A stretch of DNA of 47,521 nucleotides from JANNRR01 sp031401675 (GCA_031401675.1 JANNRR010000097.1:1-47521), one strand, 5' to 3'. Counted from the stretch's first letter, positions 15,677 through 25,008 are shown. Numbers and translations: made by a program. The notes: generated by a model not told the origin, from the letters alone.

Positions 15677-16234
15677 TCAATCCGGTTCATTGACGAATGC
15701 AGTTGTGGCCGACATGGCATAGCCGCCCGACGCGTCGACCGGCAGCTGCAGGCCCATGGCGGTCAGCGGAAAGACCGGGTCGAACACGGCGCAGGCGCGG
15801 ACCAGCATCATCTCGTTCTCGACGCCGTTGGTCCATTCGACCAACGGTTGAATGACTTCGTCACGCTCGACGCAGGTGATGTTGGGATCCAGCGGTGTCC
15901 AGGTCGCGGTCGACACCGGACGCAGTTCCAGCATCACCACATCCTGACAATCCGGAATGATCGTCGCAATGTCGCAGATCGCGGTCTTCAGGTCGTCGGC
16001 GGTCGGGTTGACCCACAGGCCCATGCGCAGATCGCGGATCGACATGTCGACCGCGCGTTCCAGCATGACCTGGCGCGTCATGAACAGCCCGCATTCAAAG
16101 GTCGACATGAAGATCGTCATGAACACCGGAAAGAACAGGACAAACTCGATGGTGGCGGTGCCGCTTTCATCGCGCGCCAGACCGCCGGCAGCCCGGCGGA
16201 ACCGGGCTGCGATGGATTTGGAAAGTGCGATCAT
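15677..16234 (-). CDS. TadE-family pseudopilin-like protein (first copy)
   Basis: A 185-residue protein with the same layout: basic N-terminus, then DESGTATIEFVLFFPVFMTIFMSTFECGLFM (about 22-52) with the Gly/Glu prepilin-like context. The periplasmic part has several cysteines (CDIATIIPDCQD, NITCVERDE, RACAVFDP). ATG overlaps the upstream stop (ATGA). Together with its neighbours it likely forms minor pseudopilins of a Tad (Flp) pilus; the motor and secretin genes are not in the window. Confidence 0.85.
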   Translation of the reverse strand: MIALSKSIAARFRRAAGGLARDESGTATIEFVLFFPVFMTIFMSTFECGLFMTRQVMLERAVDMSIRDLRMGLWVNPTADDLKTAICDIATIIPDCQDVVMLELRPVSTATWTPLDPNITCVERDEVIQPLVEWTNGVENEMMLVRACAVFDPVFPLTAMGLQLPVDASGGYAMSATTAFVNEPD

Positions 16235-17916
16235 TGCGTCAGCCTCAGTTCGCTGATCGAATGCGCGATGGCCTGGAACACCGTGGTGATTTCGGTAGCA
16301 TCTTCGCCGTCCAGAACCTGATAGTAGTCGCCGTCCGAGGCACAGGCGCTCAGTGCGGCCTGGCCTGCGGCAGGGGCCTCGAATGCAATGGTATAGACCC
16401 GGATGTCGGCATCGGCGGCCTTGGCCAGGGTACACAGCTGACTTAGCTGCGTGTCCTTGACTGCCGGCGCGGTCGATGTGCGGAAGTTGCCGATCCAGGT
16501 GTTGGCCATGTTCTGCCGCGCGGTTGAACCGGTGACCAGAGGGTTGCCGTACAGACGCTGGGCAACGAAATTTACCGGATGATAGTTGAACACCTCGGGC
16601 CAGGTCAGGTTGGTGTAGCCGGCGGGCAACGTGGCCTGCCAGGTGCCGATGGTGCTGGTCCGGTAGTTCAGACCGAAGTTCGCCACCGGCAGCACGAAGT
16701 ATTTCGACGACCAGGCAACTCCCGGATGATAGATCACCAGCGAGCCGTTGGTGGCGCGGTAGATCGGCGAGGCACCGGTCTTGTAGGGCGACTTGATCTG
16801 GTGCTGGTCGGTGTTCTCGCCGTCCGACATCACGATCATGAACTTGCCGGCATTGTCCTGCAGATACGGGAACGGACGATCGGAAAAATACGCGGGAACC
16901 GAGCCGCCGGAGGAAAGTGCCGCCACGACGCCCTGGCTGCCGGGGTCCATCAGCGCCAGGCCCCACTTCATGCCGACGTCGATCGAGGTGTTGCCCTCGG
17001 ACACCAGACCATTGATCGCGGCCTTCAGCGTCGGGATGTCGCGCAGGAACGGCCGCACCGCATTGCGGGCATCGGTCGTGCAATAGTTCTGATCGGCAAC
17101 GCCGTTCGGCTTGGATTTGGTCCCGCTCGACCCCCAGGGGTCAATCACATCGGACCGGGTTAGCGTGCTCGACGGCGATACGGCGCGCGAGGTAAAGTCG
17201 GCTGCAGCGAAATCGACGCAGGTGTTGAACGTATGCTGGCTGGTCAGGGTATATTGCGCCGCGACCGTGTTGCCCAGAAACACCTGCCCGTTGAACGGGA
17301 CGATGGAAATCGAGATTTTCTCCTCGACATCTTCAGCCAGAACAGTGTCGATGAAATCCGATGCCGCGATTTTCAGGTTGGCCAACTTTTGCGAGCCGCC
17401 GTTGGTCATCGAGCCGGACACGTCCAGAACCAACGTGATCTCGATATCGGAAATCTGCTCTTCGGCGGTGCTGTTGGCAGGCGAGGACAATTGCTCGATG
17501 CCCATCAGTTGCATGAACATGGTCGGCACTTCGGCCTGCACTTGGGCGGTCACGCGGCGATAGTTGAACGTGTCCTGAACATCGACGCCCTGCAGGTATT
17601 CGCTGAGGCCGGCCTTGGCGAAATAGTCCTGGACCACGGCCTCGGAATCCAAGGTCTGGGTCAGGCTGGCGGCTGCCAGCGAGGCGCGGTCGGCGGTGCT
17701 TTGCAGTTTGGACCGGGTGGTCTCGAAACGCATCAGGTCGACGGCCATGCCGCCGATCATCAGCATCAGAACGAAGATCATCAGACCGAAGATGATCAAC
17801 ACGCCGCTTTCATCGCGGCCAAATCGGGCTGCATGAGCGCTCAGCCGACCTGCAACCTTCCTGACTGCAACCGCGACACCCAATGCTGCCCGGCTGGTTT
17901 GATCGTTCGCTCGCAT
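16231..17916 (-). CDS. TadG-like pilus protein with von Willebrand A domain
   Basis: A 561-residue protein. The N-terminus carries the TadG-type segment DESGVLIIFGLMIFVLMLMIGGMAVDLMRFE (35-65), processed and inserted like a pseudopilin. The C-terminal von Willebrand A domain has an intact metal-ion site start (D165-V-S167-G-S169) and the later MSDGENTD motif. Such proteins are thought to act in Tad pilus assembly or adhesion. ATG at 17916 follows AAAGGA. An upstream frame extension lacks a signal. It heads a coupled trio on the minus strand. Confidence 0.87.
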   Translation of the reverse strand: MRANDQTSRAALGVAVAVRKVAGRLSAHAARFGRDESGVLIIFGLMIFVLMLMIGGMAVDLMRFETTRSKLQSTADRASLAAASLTQTLDSEAVVQDYFAKAGLSEYLQGVDVQDTFNYRRVTAQVQAEVPTMFMQLMGIEQLSSPANSTAEEQISDIEITLVLDVSGSMTNGGSQKLANLKIAASDFIDTVLAEDVEEKISISIVPFNGQVFLGNTVAAQYTLTSQHTFNTCVDFAAADFTSRAVSPSSTLTRSDVIDPWGSSGTKSKPNGVADQNYCTTDARNAVRPFLRDIPTLKAAINGLVSEGNTSIDVGMKWGLALMDPGSQGVVAALSSGGSVPAYFSDRPFPYLQDNAGKFMIVMSDGENTDQHQIKSPYKTGASPIYRATNGSLVIYHPGVAWSSKYFVLPVANFGLNYRTSTIGTWQATLPAGYTNLTWPEVFNYHPVNFVAQRLYGNPLVTGSTARQNMANTWIGNFRTSTAPAVKDTQLSQLCTLAKAADADIRVYTIAFEAPAAGQAALSACASDGDYYQVLDGEDATEITTVFQAIAHSISELRLTQ

Positions 17917-18291
17917 CACTCGTCCTTTCCTGGTCCCACGGAATGGTCCCACCACGCACACTTCTGGCGCACCCCTTAGATAGCTTGGGGCATGGGGCAT
18001 AAATGTGGCGCTTGCGGGGCCAATTGATCGGCACTTTTTCCATTTGGGACACCGGCTTGTCTGCCAGCAGGGATTGTTTCCAGAGGGTGCGAAAACCCAC
18101 CACAGACCTTACCGACATTTTTAGGAGTTCCCGGCAGGGTTCCCGATTCCGTTAATCCATTTGCCCGGTGCATTGTCGTGATTCGTCGATGGCGTGCCCA
18201 AAATGGCGGATGTTTTGTTCACAATTGCCGTCTAATGTTCCGGGCGACGCGCGCCGGACAACCGGCGGGTCTTACCATGAGGAGGGGTCTG
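17917..18291. other. Divergent intergenic region between tadG-like and gdh genes
   Basis: About 375 bp without a gene. Next to the tadG side, TGGTCCCAC occurs twice, 13 bp apart (17931-17939 and 17944-17952), a possible regulator site for the pilus operon. A TATCTA-like -10 on the minus strand is visible near 17980. On the gdh side only the strong ribosome site GAGGAGGGG (before 18292) is clear; no confident -35/-10 pair was found. Confidence 0.45.
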
Positions 18292-19722
18292 ATGTCCGTT
18301 CAAGGCGAACCGAGTTTCCGGCAATCTGTGGATCTTATGTTCAACCGCGCGGCCGCGCTGATGGATCTGGCCCCGGGGCTGGAGGAAAAGATCAGGGTGT
18401 GCAACGCCACCTATACCGTGCGTTTCGGGGTTCGCCTGCGCGGCAAGATCGAGACCTTTACCGGCTACCGCTCGGTGCATTCCGAACATATGGAACCGGT
18501 CAAGGGCGGCATCCGCTATTCGCTGGGCGTCAATCAGGACGAGGTCGAGGCGCTGGCGGCGCTGATGACCTACAAATGCGCGCTGGTCGAGGCACCGTTC
18601 GGCGGATCGAAGGGCGGGCTGTGCATCGACCCGCGCCAGTATGACGAGCACGAACTGGAGCAGATCACCCGCCGGTTCGCCTATGAACTGATCAAGCGCG
18701 ACCTGATCCACCCCAGCCAGAACGTCCCCGCGCCGGACATGGGCACGGGCGAGCGTGAGATGGCCTGGATCGCCGATCAATATGCACGGATGCACACCAC
18801 CGACATCAATGCCAAGGCCTGCGTCACCGGCAAACCGTTGTCGGGCGGCGGCATTCAGGGTCGCACCGAAGCCACCGGGCGCGGCGTGCAGTTTGCCTTG
18901 CGCGAGTTTTTCCGCCACCCCGAGGATGCCGCCGAGGCGAAGCTTTCCGGCGACCTGGATGGCAAACGGGTCGTGGTGCAGGGTCTTGGCAACGTTGGCT
19001 ATCACGCGGCTCTGTTCCTGTCGACCGGGGACGGCTGCAAAGTCACCGCCGTCATCGAGCGTGACGGCGGCATTCACGATGAGAACGGCATCGATGTCGA
19101 AGCGGTGCGGCAATGGATCACCAAGACCGGCAGCATCAAGGGCTATCAGATCGGCACCTTTGTCGAAGATGGCGCCGGCCTGATGGAGATTGAGTGCGAC
19201 ATCCTGATCCCGGCCGCAATGGAAGGCGTGATCAACACCGCCAACGCCGCCCGGATCAAGGCACCCCTGATCATCGAGGCCGCCAACGGCCCGATCACCG
19301 CCGGCGGCGATGAAATCCTGCGCGCCAAGGGCACTGTGATCATTCCCGACATGTATGCCAACGCCGGCGGCGTCACGGTTTCCTATTTCGAGTGGGTCAA
19401 GAACCTCAGTCACATCCGCTTCGGCCGCATGCAGCGCCGGCAGGAGGAGGGGCGGCATCAGATGCTGATCACCGAACTGGAACGGCTGTCGGCGGACAAG
19501 GGGCTGGGCTGGGAACTGTCGGAAGGCTTCAAGGACAATTACCTGCGCGGCGCCGGCGAACTGGAACTCGTGCGATCCGGCCTCGATGACACCATGCGCG
19601 GCGCCTACGAGTCGATCCGCAACGTCTGGCGCGGCCGCGACGACGTGCACGACATGCGGGTTGCGGCCTACATCGTGGCGATCAGCAAGGTGGCGCAAAG
19701 CTACGCGTCCAAGGGGCTGTAA
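18292..19722 (+). CDS. Glutamate dehydrogenase (Glu/Leu/Phe/Val family)
   Basis: A 476-residue dehydrogenase interconverting glutamate and 2-oxoglutarate plus ammonia. It shows EPVKGGIRYS and VEAPFGGSKGGLCIDP with the catalytic-region Lys, PAPDMGTGEREMAWIADQY, and a Rossmann motif VVVQGLGNVGYHAA (about 225-238). The length and the C-terminal insertion resemble the NAD-type enzyme of alphaproteobacteria rather than the ~450-residue E. coli NADP enzyme. ATG at 18292 is favoured over an ATG at 18277 because GAGGAGGGG sits 5-6 bp before it. Confidence 0.9.
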   Translation: MSVQGEPSFRQSVDLMFNRAAALMDLAPGLEEKIRVCNATYTVRFGVRLRGKIETFTGYRSVHSEHMEPVKGGIRYSLGVNQDEVEALAALMTYKCALVEAPFGGSKGGLCIDPRQYDEHELEQITRRFAYELIKRDLIHPSQNVPAPDMGTGEREMAWIADQYARMHTTDINAKACVTGKPLSGGGIQGRTEATGRGVQFALREFFRHPEDAAEAKLSGDLDGKRVVVQGLGNVGYHAALFLSTGDGCKVTAVIERDGGIHDENGIDVEAVRQWITKTGSIKGYQIGTFVEDGAGLMEIECDILIPAAMEGVINTANAARIKAPLIIEAANGPITAGGDEILRAKGTVIIPDMYANAGGVTVSYFEWVKNLSHIRFGRMQRRQEEGRHQMLITELERLSADKGLGWELSEGFKDNYLRGAGELELVRSGLDDTMRGAYESIRNVWRGRDDVHDMRVAAYIVAISKVAQSYASKGL

Positions 19723-19732
19723 CAGCCGCCAC

Positions 19733-19767
19733 CCCGGCCTGCCCCCGCCGGACGGGGAAAGGCCGGG
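19733..19767. terminator. Nested hairpin after glutamate dehydrogenase
   Basis: CCCGGCCT (19733-19740) pairs with AGGCCGGG (19760-19767), and CCCCG/CGGGG pairs inside the loop. It lies between the convergent glutamate dehydrogenase and flavodoxin genes. There is no U run, so efficiency is unclear. Confidence 0.45.
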
Positions 19768-19778
19768 ATGGCGCCGCA

Positions 19779-20252
19779 TTACCCCACAAGGGCGGCGCAG
19801 AACGCGGCAACCTCGGCATCGATCTTGCCGGAGGTCATCGCCTTTTCGCTCAGATACAGTTGCGCCTTTGGTGTCGCCTTGGCAAACCGCGCGAAATCGG
19901 CAAATGGCCGGGCCGATTGCGACGCGGCCCCGCCGGTCATCACCAGACCGATCCGCGCCGGCAAGACCGGCCCCGTGTGCAGCCAGGCCCGCATCGGCAC
20001 CGCCACGCGCCCGGCCCAGACCGGTGCCGCCAGCACCACCGCGTCAAACCCCGCCGCCCCGGGCCCGTTCAGCGACACCGGCGTCGGCAGCCCGAGCCAG
20101 GCGGCCATCCCCCAGCGAAAGATCGAAAAGTTGCCGGGCCTGACCTGCGGCGCGACCACAACGGACACCTCTGCCGCCAGCCGTTTGGCAACCGCGTCGG
20201 CGACACGCCGGGTATTTCCGGTCAGGGAATAGACGATGATGGCCGTGCGCAT
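19779..20252 (-). CDS. Flavodoxin-like protein
   Basis: A 157-residue flavodoxin-fold protein. The FMN phosphate loop SLTGNTRRVADAV lies at residues 9-21, and VVLAAPVWAGRVAVPMRAWL follows near residue 90, typical of flavodoxin/WrbA-like proteins. It probably binds FMN as an electron carrier or quinone reductase. ATG at 20252 follows GGAGGATGCC. A perfect FNR box lies about 61 bp before the start codon, so oxygen-responsive control is plausible. Confidence 0.8.
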   Translation of the reverse strand: MRTAIIVYSLTGNTRRVADAVAKRLAAEVSVVVAPQVRPGNFSIFRWGMAAWLGLPTPVSLNGPGAAGFDAVVLAAPVWAGRVAVPMRAWLHTGPVLPARIGLVMTGGAASQSARPFADFARFAKATPKAQLYLSEKAMTSGKIDAEVAAFCAALVG

Positions 20253-20306
20253 GGCATCCTCCGGGGTTGTGCAAAAAGACAATAGCCGACAGCCGCCCGC
20301 CGCACC

Positions 20307-20320
20307 TTGATCCGCATCAA
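20307..20320. promoter_or_regulatory. Perfect FNR/FnrL-type box
   Basis: TTGATCCGCATCAA matches the FNR consensus TTGAT-N4-ATCAA at all ten fixed positions. It lies in the 287-bp region between the divergent flavodoxin (start 20252) and the sarcosine oxidase operon (start 20540). The closer gene is the flavodoxin, centred about 61 bp upstream of its ATG. Confidence 0.75.
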
Positions 20321-20352
20321 GCCCCAAAGGTTCGCGCACGCCAGAGCGTAGT

Positions 20353-20429
20353 TTGTGCAAAGGTTGTGCTAAGGTTGTGCGAAAGCTGCGCAAAGCCAGA
20401 TCAAGGGTCGCGCAAAGACGGCTCAAAGG
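20353..20429 (+). repeat. Tandem 11-bp phased repeats
   Basis: Seven consecutive 11-bp units: TTGTGCAAAGG, TTGTGCTAAGG, TTGTGCGAAAG, CTGCGCAAAGC, CAGATCAAGGG, TCGCGCAAAGA and CGGCTCAAAGG, with a possible weaker eighth to 20440. Copies diverge from left to right but keep the period, about one helical turn. A related TTGTGCAAAAA occurs at 20267. The period is not a multiple of three, so it is not coding. Confidence 0.75.
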
Positions 20430-20539
20430 CGGCGCAGCGACACGATTTGTCGCACGCGGCAAAGCCTGCACCGGTCCGGGTGGGCATTGCAGTCGACGGG
20501 AAAAACCGGTTCACTTGATCGGTCAATCAGGGCGGTCCG

Positions 20540-21790
20540 ATGCGCTATTCAGGCTTGCAGGTCATCACCCAGGGGCTGTTCGGCAACCGCGGCTGGAAAC
20601 CGGCCTGGCGCAACCCCGAACCAAAGGCCGACTATGACGCGATCATCATCGGCGGCGGCGGCCACGGGCTTGCCACCGCTTTCTATCTGGCCAAGAACCA
20701 CGGCATCCGCAACATCGCGGTGCTGGAAAAGGGTCACCTCGGGTCCGGCAACATCGGACGCAACACCACCATTGTGCGGGCAAACTACTTTCTGCCCGGC
20801 AACTCCGAGTTCTATTCCCATTCTTTGAAACTCTGGGAACAGATGGAATCAGAGTTGAATTACAACGTGATGCACAGCCAGCGCGGTCTGATCAACCTGT
20901 TCCATTCCGACGGCCAGCGCGATGCCTTTGCGCGCCGGGGCAATGCGATGATCAATCAGGGTGACGACGCGATCCTCCTGGACCGCGAAGGCGTGCGCGA
21001 ACACCTGCCCTATCTGGATTATGAGCAGACCCGGTTTCCGATCTATGGCGGGCTTTATCATCCGCGCGGCGGCTCGGCCCGGCATGATGCGGTGGCCTGG
21101 GGCTATGCCCGCGGGGCCGACCGCCGCGGGGTCGATCTGATCCAGAACTGCGAAGTGACCGGGATCGATATTGAAAGCGGCGCAGTGGTGGGAGTGCAGA
21201 CCACACGCGGGGCGATCAGGGCGAAGAAAGTCGGGATCATCGTCGCGGGCCGCTCGGGTCAGGTGGCGGCGATGGCGGGGATGCGGTTGCCGGTGGAAAG
21301 CCATGTGCTGCAGGCGTTTGTCACCGAGGGACTGAAGCCGGTGATTGATCATGTCATCAGTTTCGGCATGGGGCATTTTTACATCAGCCAGTCCGACAAG
21401 GGCGGCCTTGTGTTCGGCGGCGATCTGGATTTCTACGCCTCCTATGCCGCGCGCGGCAATCTGCCGATGGTTGAACATGTGATGGAAGCGGGGATGACCT
21501 TGATGCCGATGATCGGCCGGGCCAAGGTGCTGCGATCCTGGGGCGGCATCATGGACATGACGCCGGACGGCTCGCCGATCATCGACAAGACGCCGGTCGA
21601 TGGCCTGTTCATCGACTGCGGCTGGAACTACGGCGGCTTCAAGGCCGTGCCGGCCAGCGGCTGGTGCATGGCGCATCTGATGGCGACGGGGGAAAGCCAC
21701 GAGGTTGCCCGCCGCTTCAAGCTGAACCGTTTCGCGACCGGCCATCTTCTGGATGAAGAAGGCACCGGGTCGCAGCACAACCTGCATTGA
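20540..21790 (+). CDS. soxB: Sarcosine oxidase, beta subunit
   Basis: A 416-residue flavoprotein subunit of heterotetrameric sarcosine oxidase, which demethylates sarcosine to glycine with O2 and passes the methylene to tetrahydrofolate. The FAD loop is IIIGGGGHGLATAFYL (about 35-50). The segment RGGSARHDAVAWGYAR (about 176-191) contains the His candidates for covalent FMN. The C-terminus has DCGWNYGGFKAVPASGW. It is the first gene of soxBDAG, 9 bp before soxD. Confidence 0.95.
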   Translation: MRYSGLQVITQGLFGNRGWKPAWRNPEPKADYDAIIIGGGGHGLATAFYLAKNHGIRNIAVLEKGHLGSGNIGRNTTIVRANYFLPGNSEFYSHSLKLWEQMESELNYNVMHSQRGLINLFHSDGQRDAFARRGNAMINQGDDAILLDREGVREHLPYLDYEQTRFPIYGGLYHPRGGSARHDAVAWGYARGADRRGVDLIQNCEVTGIDIESGAVVGVQTTRGAIRAKKVGIIVAGRSGQVAAMAGMRLPVESHVLQAFVTEGLKPVIDHVISFGMGHFYISQSDKGGLVFGGDLDFYASYAARGNLPMVEHVMEAGMTLMPMIGRAKVLRSWGGIMDMTPDGSPIIDKTPVDGLFIDCGWNYGGFKAVPASGWCMAHLMATGESHEVARRFKLNRFATGHLLDEEGTGSQHNLH

Positions 21791-21799
21791 GGCTTTGAC

Positions 21800-22075
21800 A
21801 TGCGAATCCCCTGCCCCCTGTGCGGCGACCGCGACCGACGGGAGTTCTATTACTATGGATCGGACGAGTACCTGAACCGGCCCGATCCCGACGCCTTGCC
21901 GCAGGCCTGGGACGACTATCTGCACAACCGCGACAATCCGGCAGGCGAAACCCGCGATCTGTGGTACCACGAGGCGGGCTGCGGGTCCTGGCTGCGGCTG
22001 ACGCGCAATACTGTTACCCACGTCATCAGCGGCGCGGAACTGGTGGCCGGACTGCCGCGAAAGGCCAGAGTATGA
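21800..22075 (+). CDS. soxD: Sarcosine oxidase, delta subunit
   Basis: A 91-residue zinc subunit. It has C5-P-L-C8 near the start, then DEYLNRPDP and LWYHEAGCGSWLRLTRNT, with the conserved His and Cys of the zinc site. The length is normal for SoxD. The stop overlaps the soxA start (ATGA), so translation is coupled. Confidence 0.95.
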   Translation: MRIPCPLCGDRDRREFYYYGSDEYLNRPDPDALPQAWDDYLHNRDNPAGETRDLWYHEAGCGSWLRLTRNTVTHVISGAELVAGLPRKARV

Positions 22076-25008
22076 GGATCGCGGCAGACAGGCTTGGGCC
22101 CGGCAGCCAGATCGACCGCAGCCGCCCGATAAGCTTTCGTTTCGACGGCATGGCATTCAGCGGCTACCACGGCGACACGCTGGCCTCGGCGCTTCTGGCC
22201 AATGACGTGAAGCTGGTCGGGCGCAGCTTCAAGTACCACCGGCCGCGTGGCGTGTTGACTGCCGGGTCCGAAGAACCGAACGCGCTGGTGTCGGTGCAGG
22301 GTGTGCCGAACGTGCGGGCGACGATGCAGGAATTGTATGACGGGCTGGAGGCCAAAAGCCAGAACCGCTGGCCGACGCTGCGCCATGACCTTCTGTCGGT
22401 GAACGATCTGGCTGCGCCCTTCATCGGGGCCGGGTTCTATTACAAGACCTTCATGTGGCCGCGCCGGTTCTGGGAAAGCCTGTATGAACCCTTGATCCGC
22501 CGCGCCGCCGGAATCGGGGTGCTGCCGCGCCAGCCTGACAGCGGGCGCCATGAAAAGGCCTTTGCCTTCTGCGATGTGCTGGTGATCGGTGCCGGCCCGA
22601 CCGGGCTGATGGCCGCCCTGACCGCCGCGAAGGCCGGAGCGCAAGTGATCCTGGCCGACGAGGACAACCGGATGGGCGGCCGCCTGAACGCCGAATCCCA
22701 CGAGATCGGCGGCCAGCCCTGTGCCCAATGGGCAGCTGAGCGGGTGGCCGAACTGGCGGCACTGCCGAACGTGCGGCTGATGCCGCGCACCACTGTGACC
22801 GGGGCCTATGACGGCGGCACCTACGGCGCGCTGGAACGGGTCGGCCGGCATCTGGCGGCACCGGCGGCCGATCTGCCAACCGACTGTTTCTGGCGGATCG
22901 TGACGCGAGCGGCGGTGCTGGCCAGCGGCGCGCTGGAACGCCACATCGCATTCCCCGACAACGACCGCCCCGGGATCATGGCTGCGGGGGCGGTGCGGGC
23001 CTATTTGAACCGCTGGGGTGTGGCGGCGGGCAAATCGGTTGCGGTGTTCGGCAACAACGACGATGCCCACCGCACGGCGCGCGATCTGGTGGCCGCCGGG
23101 GTCACGGTTGCGGCGCTGATCGACAGCCGCGCCGACGCGCCGGTCAGCGGAACCGACTATCCGGTCTATACCGGGGCGCAGGTGGTAGGAACCAGTGGCC
23201 GGCTGGGTCTGAGCGAAGTGCGGATGCGGCACATGAACGGCGACCGGGTGATCTATGCCGACTGCCTGGCGGTGTCGGGCGGCTGGAACCCGGCGGTGCA
23301 CCTCGGCTGTCATCTGAACGTGCGTCCGGTCTGGCGGGCCGAGATCGCGGCCTTTGTTCCCGCCGCCAACGCGGTGCCGGGGATGATCGCCGCCGGGGCC
23401 GCCAACGGGGTCTTTACCACCGCCCGCTGTCTGGCCGACGGCATCCGTGCCGGGCGCGAGGCGTTGACGGCTCTGGGCCTGGCGCAGCCGGATATCGCGG
23501 CCCCAATGGCGGAAAGCGCGACCTACGCCGTGGAACCGCTGTGGGCCGTGCCCGGCAAAGGTCGCGCCTGGCTCGATTTCCAGAACGATGTGACGGTCAA
23601 GGACGTGCAGCAGGCAGCACGCGAGGGTTTTGCCTCGGTCGAACTGATGAAGCGCTACACCACGCAAGGCATGGCCCCCGATCAGGGCAAGAACTCCAAC
23701 GTCGCGGCCCTGGCCGTGCTGGCCGACGCCACCGGGCGCGGCATCCCGGAAACCGGCACCACCACCTTTCGCCCGCCCTATGTTCCGGTTCCGATCGAGG
23801 CCCTAGGGGCGGGCGGGCGCGGCAAGGGCTTTGCCCCGCAACGCTTCATGACCTCGCACCGCGCCACGGTCCAGCGCGGCGCCCCGATGATCGAGGCCGG
23901 GCTGTGGTATCGCCCGAGCTATTTCCCGAAAGCCGGCGAGGTAACCTGGCGCGAGGCTTGCGACCGCGAGGTCGGGTATGTGCGCGGCACCGTCGGCGTC
24001 GCCGATGTCTCGACGCTTGGCAAGATCGACCTGCAGGGCCCTGATGCGGCGCGCTTTCTGGATTTCGTCTACATCAACAGCTTCAGCACGCTGAAGCCGG
24101 GCCGGGTGCGCTATGGGCTGATGCTGCGCGAGGACGGGCTGGTGCTTGACGATGGCACCACTGCCCGGCTGGGGGCGCAGCACTTCGTGATGACCACCAC
24201 CACCGCCGCTGCCGGGCCGGTCTTGCGGCATCTGGAGTTCGTGCATCAGGCGCTGTGCCCGGACTGGGATGTGCGCTTCAGTTCTGTGACCGAACAGTGG
24301 GCACAGTTCGCCGTCGCCGGTCCGCGCGCGCGGTTCTTGCTGAATTCGGTTCTGGATCAGCCGATTGACGATGAAAGCTTTCCCTTTATGGCCTGCGGCC
24401 CGGTCTCGGTGATGGGCACGCCGGGGCGGCTGTTCCGCATCAGCTTTTCCGGCGAACATGCCTATGAGGTGGCGGTTCCGGCGCGCTATGGCGAAAGCCT
24501 GTTCCGCGACCTTTGCGCCCGCGCCGAAACTCTGGACGGCGGCCCCTACGGCATGGAGGCGCTGAACGTCCTGCGCATCGAAAAGGGCTTCATCACCCAC
24601 GCCGAGATTCACGGCCGCACCACCGCCGGGGATGTCGGGCTGGGCCGGATGCTGGCGGCCAAGGACTGCATCGGCAAGGCCGCTGCCAGCCGCCCCGGGC
24701 TGGTCGCCGACGACCGCGAACAACTGGTCGGGTTGTCGCCGGTCGATCCGGCCCAAGCCATCGGGGCCGGGGCGCATCTGTTCAATCGCGGGGCGGAACC
24801 GGTGCGCGTGAACGATCAGGGCTACGTCACCTCGGTCTGCTGGTCACCGACGCTGAACCGGCATCTGGGGTTGGGTTTCCTGAAATGCGGGCGGTCACGG
24901 CACGGCGAAACCATCCGGCTGGTCGATCACCTGCGCGGCGTCGACACCGAGTGTCTGGTGTCCGGCCCGGTGTTCCTTGATCCGAAAGGAGAGCGCGCCC
25001 GTGGCTGA
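22072..25008 (+). CDS. soxA: Sarcosine oxidase, alpha subunit
   Basis: A 978-residue subunit. The N-terminus has the 2Fe-2S-ferredoxin-like fold seen in SoxA (FRFDGMAFSGYHGDTLASALLAN). Then comes a pyridine-nucleotide/FAD-type domain (VLVIGAGPTGLMAALTAAKAGAQVILAD, about 165-195). The C-terminal ~400 residues are an aminomethyltransferase (GcvT-like) domain that binds tetrahydrofolate (ADVSTLGKIDLQGPDAARFL; IEKGFITHAEI). ATG at 22072 overlaps soxD. Confidence 0.95.
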   Translation: MRIAADRLGPGSQIDRSRPISFRFDGMAFSGYHGDTLASALLANDVKLVGRSFKYHRPRGVLTAGSEEPNALVSVQGVPNVRATMQELYDGLEAKSQNRWPTLRHDLLSVNDLAAPFIGAGFYYKTFMWPRRFWESLYEPLIRRAAGIGVLPRQPDSGRHEKAFAFCDVLVIGAGPTGLMAALTAAKAGAQVILADEDNRMGGRLNAESHEIGGQPCAQWAAERVAELAALPNVRLMPRTTVTGAYDGGTYGALERVGRHLAAPAADLPTDCFWRIVTRAAVLASGALERHIAFPDNDRPGIMAAGAVRAYLNRWGVAAGKSVAVFGNNDDAHRTARDLVAAGVTVAALIDSRADAPVSGTDYPVYTGAQVVGTSGRLGLSEVRMRHMNGDRVIYADCLAVSGGWNPAVHLGCHLNVRPVWRAEIAAFVPAANAVPGMIAAGAANGVFTTARCLADGIRAGREALTALGLAQPDIAAPMAESATYAVEPLWAVPGKGRAWLDFQNDVTVKDVQQAAREGFASVELMKRYTTQGMAPDQGKNSNVAALAVLADATGRGIPETGTTTFRPPYVPVPIEALGAGGRGKGFAPQRFMTSHRATVQRGAPMIEAGLWYRPSYFPKAGEVTWREACDREVGYVRGTVGVADVSTLGKIDLQGPDAARFLDFVYINSFSTLKPGRVRYGLMLREDGLVLDDGTTARLGAQHFVMTTTTAAAGPVLRHLEFVHQALCPDWDVRFSSVTEQWAQFAVAGPRARFLLNSVLDQPIDDESFPFMACGPVSVMGTPGRLFRISFSGEHAYEVAVPARYGESLFRDLCARAETLDGGPYGMEALNVLRIEKGFITHAEIHGRTTAGDVGLGRMLAAKDCIGKAAASRPGLVADDREQLVGLSPVDPAQAIGAGAHLFNRGAEPVRVNDQGYVTSVCWSPTLNRHLGLGFLKCGRSRHGETIRLVDHLRGVDTECLVSGPVFLDPKGERARG

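Noticed and set aside
20353..20429. CRISPR-like array
   Set aside because: Units are 11 bp and directly adjacent with no unique spacers; no cas genes in the window.
21916..23667. Minus-strand open frame of 583 codons opposite soxD/soxA
   Set aside because: Antisense of a well-recognised operon; composition typical of a shadow frame.
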